The notes below the pieces were generated by a model. That model made no database searches, was not told the DNA's origin, and saw only the letters and a program-made list of their open reading frames with translations. The position numbers and the translations under genes are program-made. 7,188 bases of DNA from an uncultured Rickettsiales bacterium. Lineage in GTDB: Bacteria > Pseudomonadota > Alphaproteobacteria > Rickettsiales > UBA998. The stretch lies in contig CALJMC010000087.1 of NCBI GenBank assembly GCA_937982385.1, positions 1 to 7,188 of the forward strand, read 5' to 3'. Shown here in pieces: positions 5,878 through 7,188 of this stretch (positions within the stretch are counted from its first letter, which is position 1; each line of letters begins with the position of its first letter).

Positions 5878-7188
5878 TTAGTTTCTCAACGGCTTGTTGG
5901 TTTCAAGCATATGCTGAATGCGATCCATGGTTGGTTTAGTTTTTACCAATTCCATAAACATTTCATGTTCCAAATCGAGGATGTTTTGCTCGGTTAGTTC
6001 ATCCGAAATATCTACATCACCTCCCGATAGAACATAAGAAAGATGATTCGCGACCACTCTATCATGCGGAGATGCCAAGCCTGATGAGATAAACCCATCC
6101 ACCGCCATATCCATCGCGGCTTTGGCTGTTGCGCCCGGCAAATGAATCACGCTCGGCTCTGGTGCTTTATAATCTTTCGCCAAATCTAGCGCCAAACCTT
6201 TGGCATCTGCCAAGACGCGGTTACGATTCATCACAATTTTCGACTGCGGAGACAAAATCAACATCTCTTGCGCTTGCATCGCCGATTCAGCCACTTTCGC
6301 CATTGCGATATATTCAAAGGCTTTGGTCACAACAGGCATTGGTCCTTGTGGCATCAACGCTTCTGGGCGTTTGCCAGACATCACTTGCGCTGCTACGCGG
6401 TCAGCTAGTGCTTGATGACGGAACAGCATTTCCTTACAGCCACCCCACCCTGGAATCACACCGACACCCGCCTCAACGAGCCCTGAGTAGGTCTCGAGGT
6501 GCGCTGCCACAGCATCACAATGGAGCAACAATTCACAGCCGCCACCCAGCGCCATGCCTGAACTTGCACCCACCACAGGGAACGGCGCATATTTCAACGC
6601 TTGATAGGTGTTTTGCCCTTGGCGTACTACGTCAGAGAGCATGCCCCACGCCGCCAAATTCGCGACATACATGAAGAATCCGAGATTCGCACCGACGGAA
6701 TATTGATCCGCATCGCCACCAATCACTAGTCCTTTACCATTGGCTTGCACCACCTCAATGGATTTCGCCATCAAGCCCAGAATTTCAGGGTCAATCGAGT
6801 TCATTTTTGATTTCAGCTCTAGCCCAAAGATGCCATCGCCCAAATCCCAGAGCTGGCTTGAACCATTACGCATCACAGGTTTTGCACCGCGCGTTTTGTC
6901 GGATAATCTCCACGCGCCTTTCGGCACTTCAATCGCTTTCGTTTCACCTGATAGCATCAATTGATGCACAGCTTTATCATCCGATTTATACATCGAACCT
7001 TTGCCCGCTTTCACGAGGATTTCAGGCACATCAAGCCCAAATTCTTGACATGCTCCCGCAAGCATCTCCGCGCCAGAGAATTGCCCCTTCACGCCCATAC
7101 GGTCAATCAGCTCGAAAGGTCCATATTTCCAGTTATATCCTAGCTTCATCGCTTCATCGACCGAATGAATATCATCGGAAATCTCAGG
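5878..7188 (-). CDS. FadN-like 3-hydroxyacyl-CoA dehydrogenase / enoyl-CoA hydratase, 5' end cut off by window edge
   Basis: The frame stays open to the right edge (the residues before the ATG at 7149 read PEISDDIHSVDEA), so that ATG is internal. The 436 visible residues are the C-terminal part of a protein usually near 780-800 residues. They begin in the C-terminal domain of 3-hydroxyacyl-CoA dehydrogenase (GYNWKYGPFELIDRMGV, about 17-33), and from about 105 to 300 hold an enoyl-CoA hydratase/crotonase domain. Its oxyanion-hole segments are YSVGANL and SGMALGGGCEL, and both catalytic glutamates are present: Glu219 in GGGCEL and Glu239 in LVEAGVGVIPGWGG. A helical tail ends NKPLRN. Dehydrogenase first and hydratase last is the order of Bacillus FadN, opposite to E. 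coli FadB. It hydrates enoyl-CoA and oxidises the 3-hydroxyacyl-CoA with NAD. The Rossmann domain lies outside. The acyl-CoA dehydrogenase starts 102 bases downstream, probably in the same operon. Confidence 0.93.
   Translation of the reverse strand, partial: PEISDDIHSVDEAMKLGYNWKYGPFELIDRMGVKGQFSGAEMLAGACQEFGLDVPEILVKAGKGSMYKSDDKAVHQLMLSGETKAIEVPKGAWRLSDKTRGAKPVMRNGSSQLWDLGDGIFGLELKSKMNSIDPEILGLMAKSIEVVQANGKGLVIGGDADQYSVGANLGFFMYVANLAAWGMLSDVVRQGQNTYQALKYAPFPVVGASSGMALGGGCELLLHCDAVAAHLETYSGLVEAGVGVIPGWGGCKEMLFRHQALADRVAAQVMSGKRPEALMPQGPMPVVTKAFEYIAMAKVAESAMQAQEMLILSPQSKIVMNRNRVLADAKGLALDLAKDYKAPEPSVIHLPGATAKAAMDMAVDGFISSGLASPHDRVVANHLSYVLSGGDVDISDELTEQNILDLEHEMFMELVKTKPTMDRIQHMLETNKPLRN

Noticed and set aside
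6129..6674. 181-codon plus-strand frame
   Set aside because: It is antisense to the crotonase domain of the FadN-like gene; its His/Pro/Leu/Ser-rich composition is typical of a shadow frame.

Overview
This is an ordinary-looking chromosomal stretch from a Gram-negative bacterium, most likely an alphaproteobacterium of moderate GC content. The call rests on three things: an acyl-CoA dehydrogenase of about 600 residues next to a FadN-type hydroxyacyl-CoA dehydrogenase/enoyl-CoA hydratase, a 'TGTCATTC..GCGAAAGCGGGAATCC'-type palindromic repeat common in that group, and an unaccompanied prepilin gene. The lineage is inference; no rRNA or other marker is present.

Layout: a plus-strand gene enters from the left edge and ends at 1686. 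It encodes the C-terminal 561 residues of a tripartite hybrid histidine kinase (PAS-like tail, HisKA, HATPase, receiver, HPt). It converges on a block in which everything else lies on the minus strand. Read in the direction of transcription (right to left), the block holds: a 5'-truncated FadN-like bifunctional beta-oxidation protein (7188 to 5878); a 70-bp palindromic repeat in the intercistronic gap; a FadE-like acyl-CoA dehydrogenase (5775 to 3982); a Nudix-like protein overlapping it by 11 bases (3992 to 3411); an AT-rich intergenic region with a 15-base palindrome resembling a Fur box; a type IV pilin or pseudopilin-like prepilin (3225 to 2419) with a terminator behind it; the CutA1 trimer protein (2339 to 2031); and tRNA-Gln(UUG) (1940 to 1867), also followed by a clear terminator.

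Functional reading: the right half is a fatty-acid beta-oxidation operon. The acyl-CoA dehydrogenase introduces the 2,3-double bond, and the FadN-like protein hydrates it and oxidises the 3-hydroxyacyl-CoA. A thiolase gene would be expected just outside the right edge. The Nudix-like gene appears translationally coupled to the end of this operon. The pilin, cutA, tRNA and kinase are separate units with no evident link to lipid catabolism.

No novel multi-gene system, mobile element, CRISPR array or phage gene is visible. Points worth a second look are the Fur-box-like palindrome before the pilin, the coupled Nudix-like protein with an altered Nudix box, the repeat inside the beta-oxidation operon, and the unexplained hairpin between the kinase and the tRNA.
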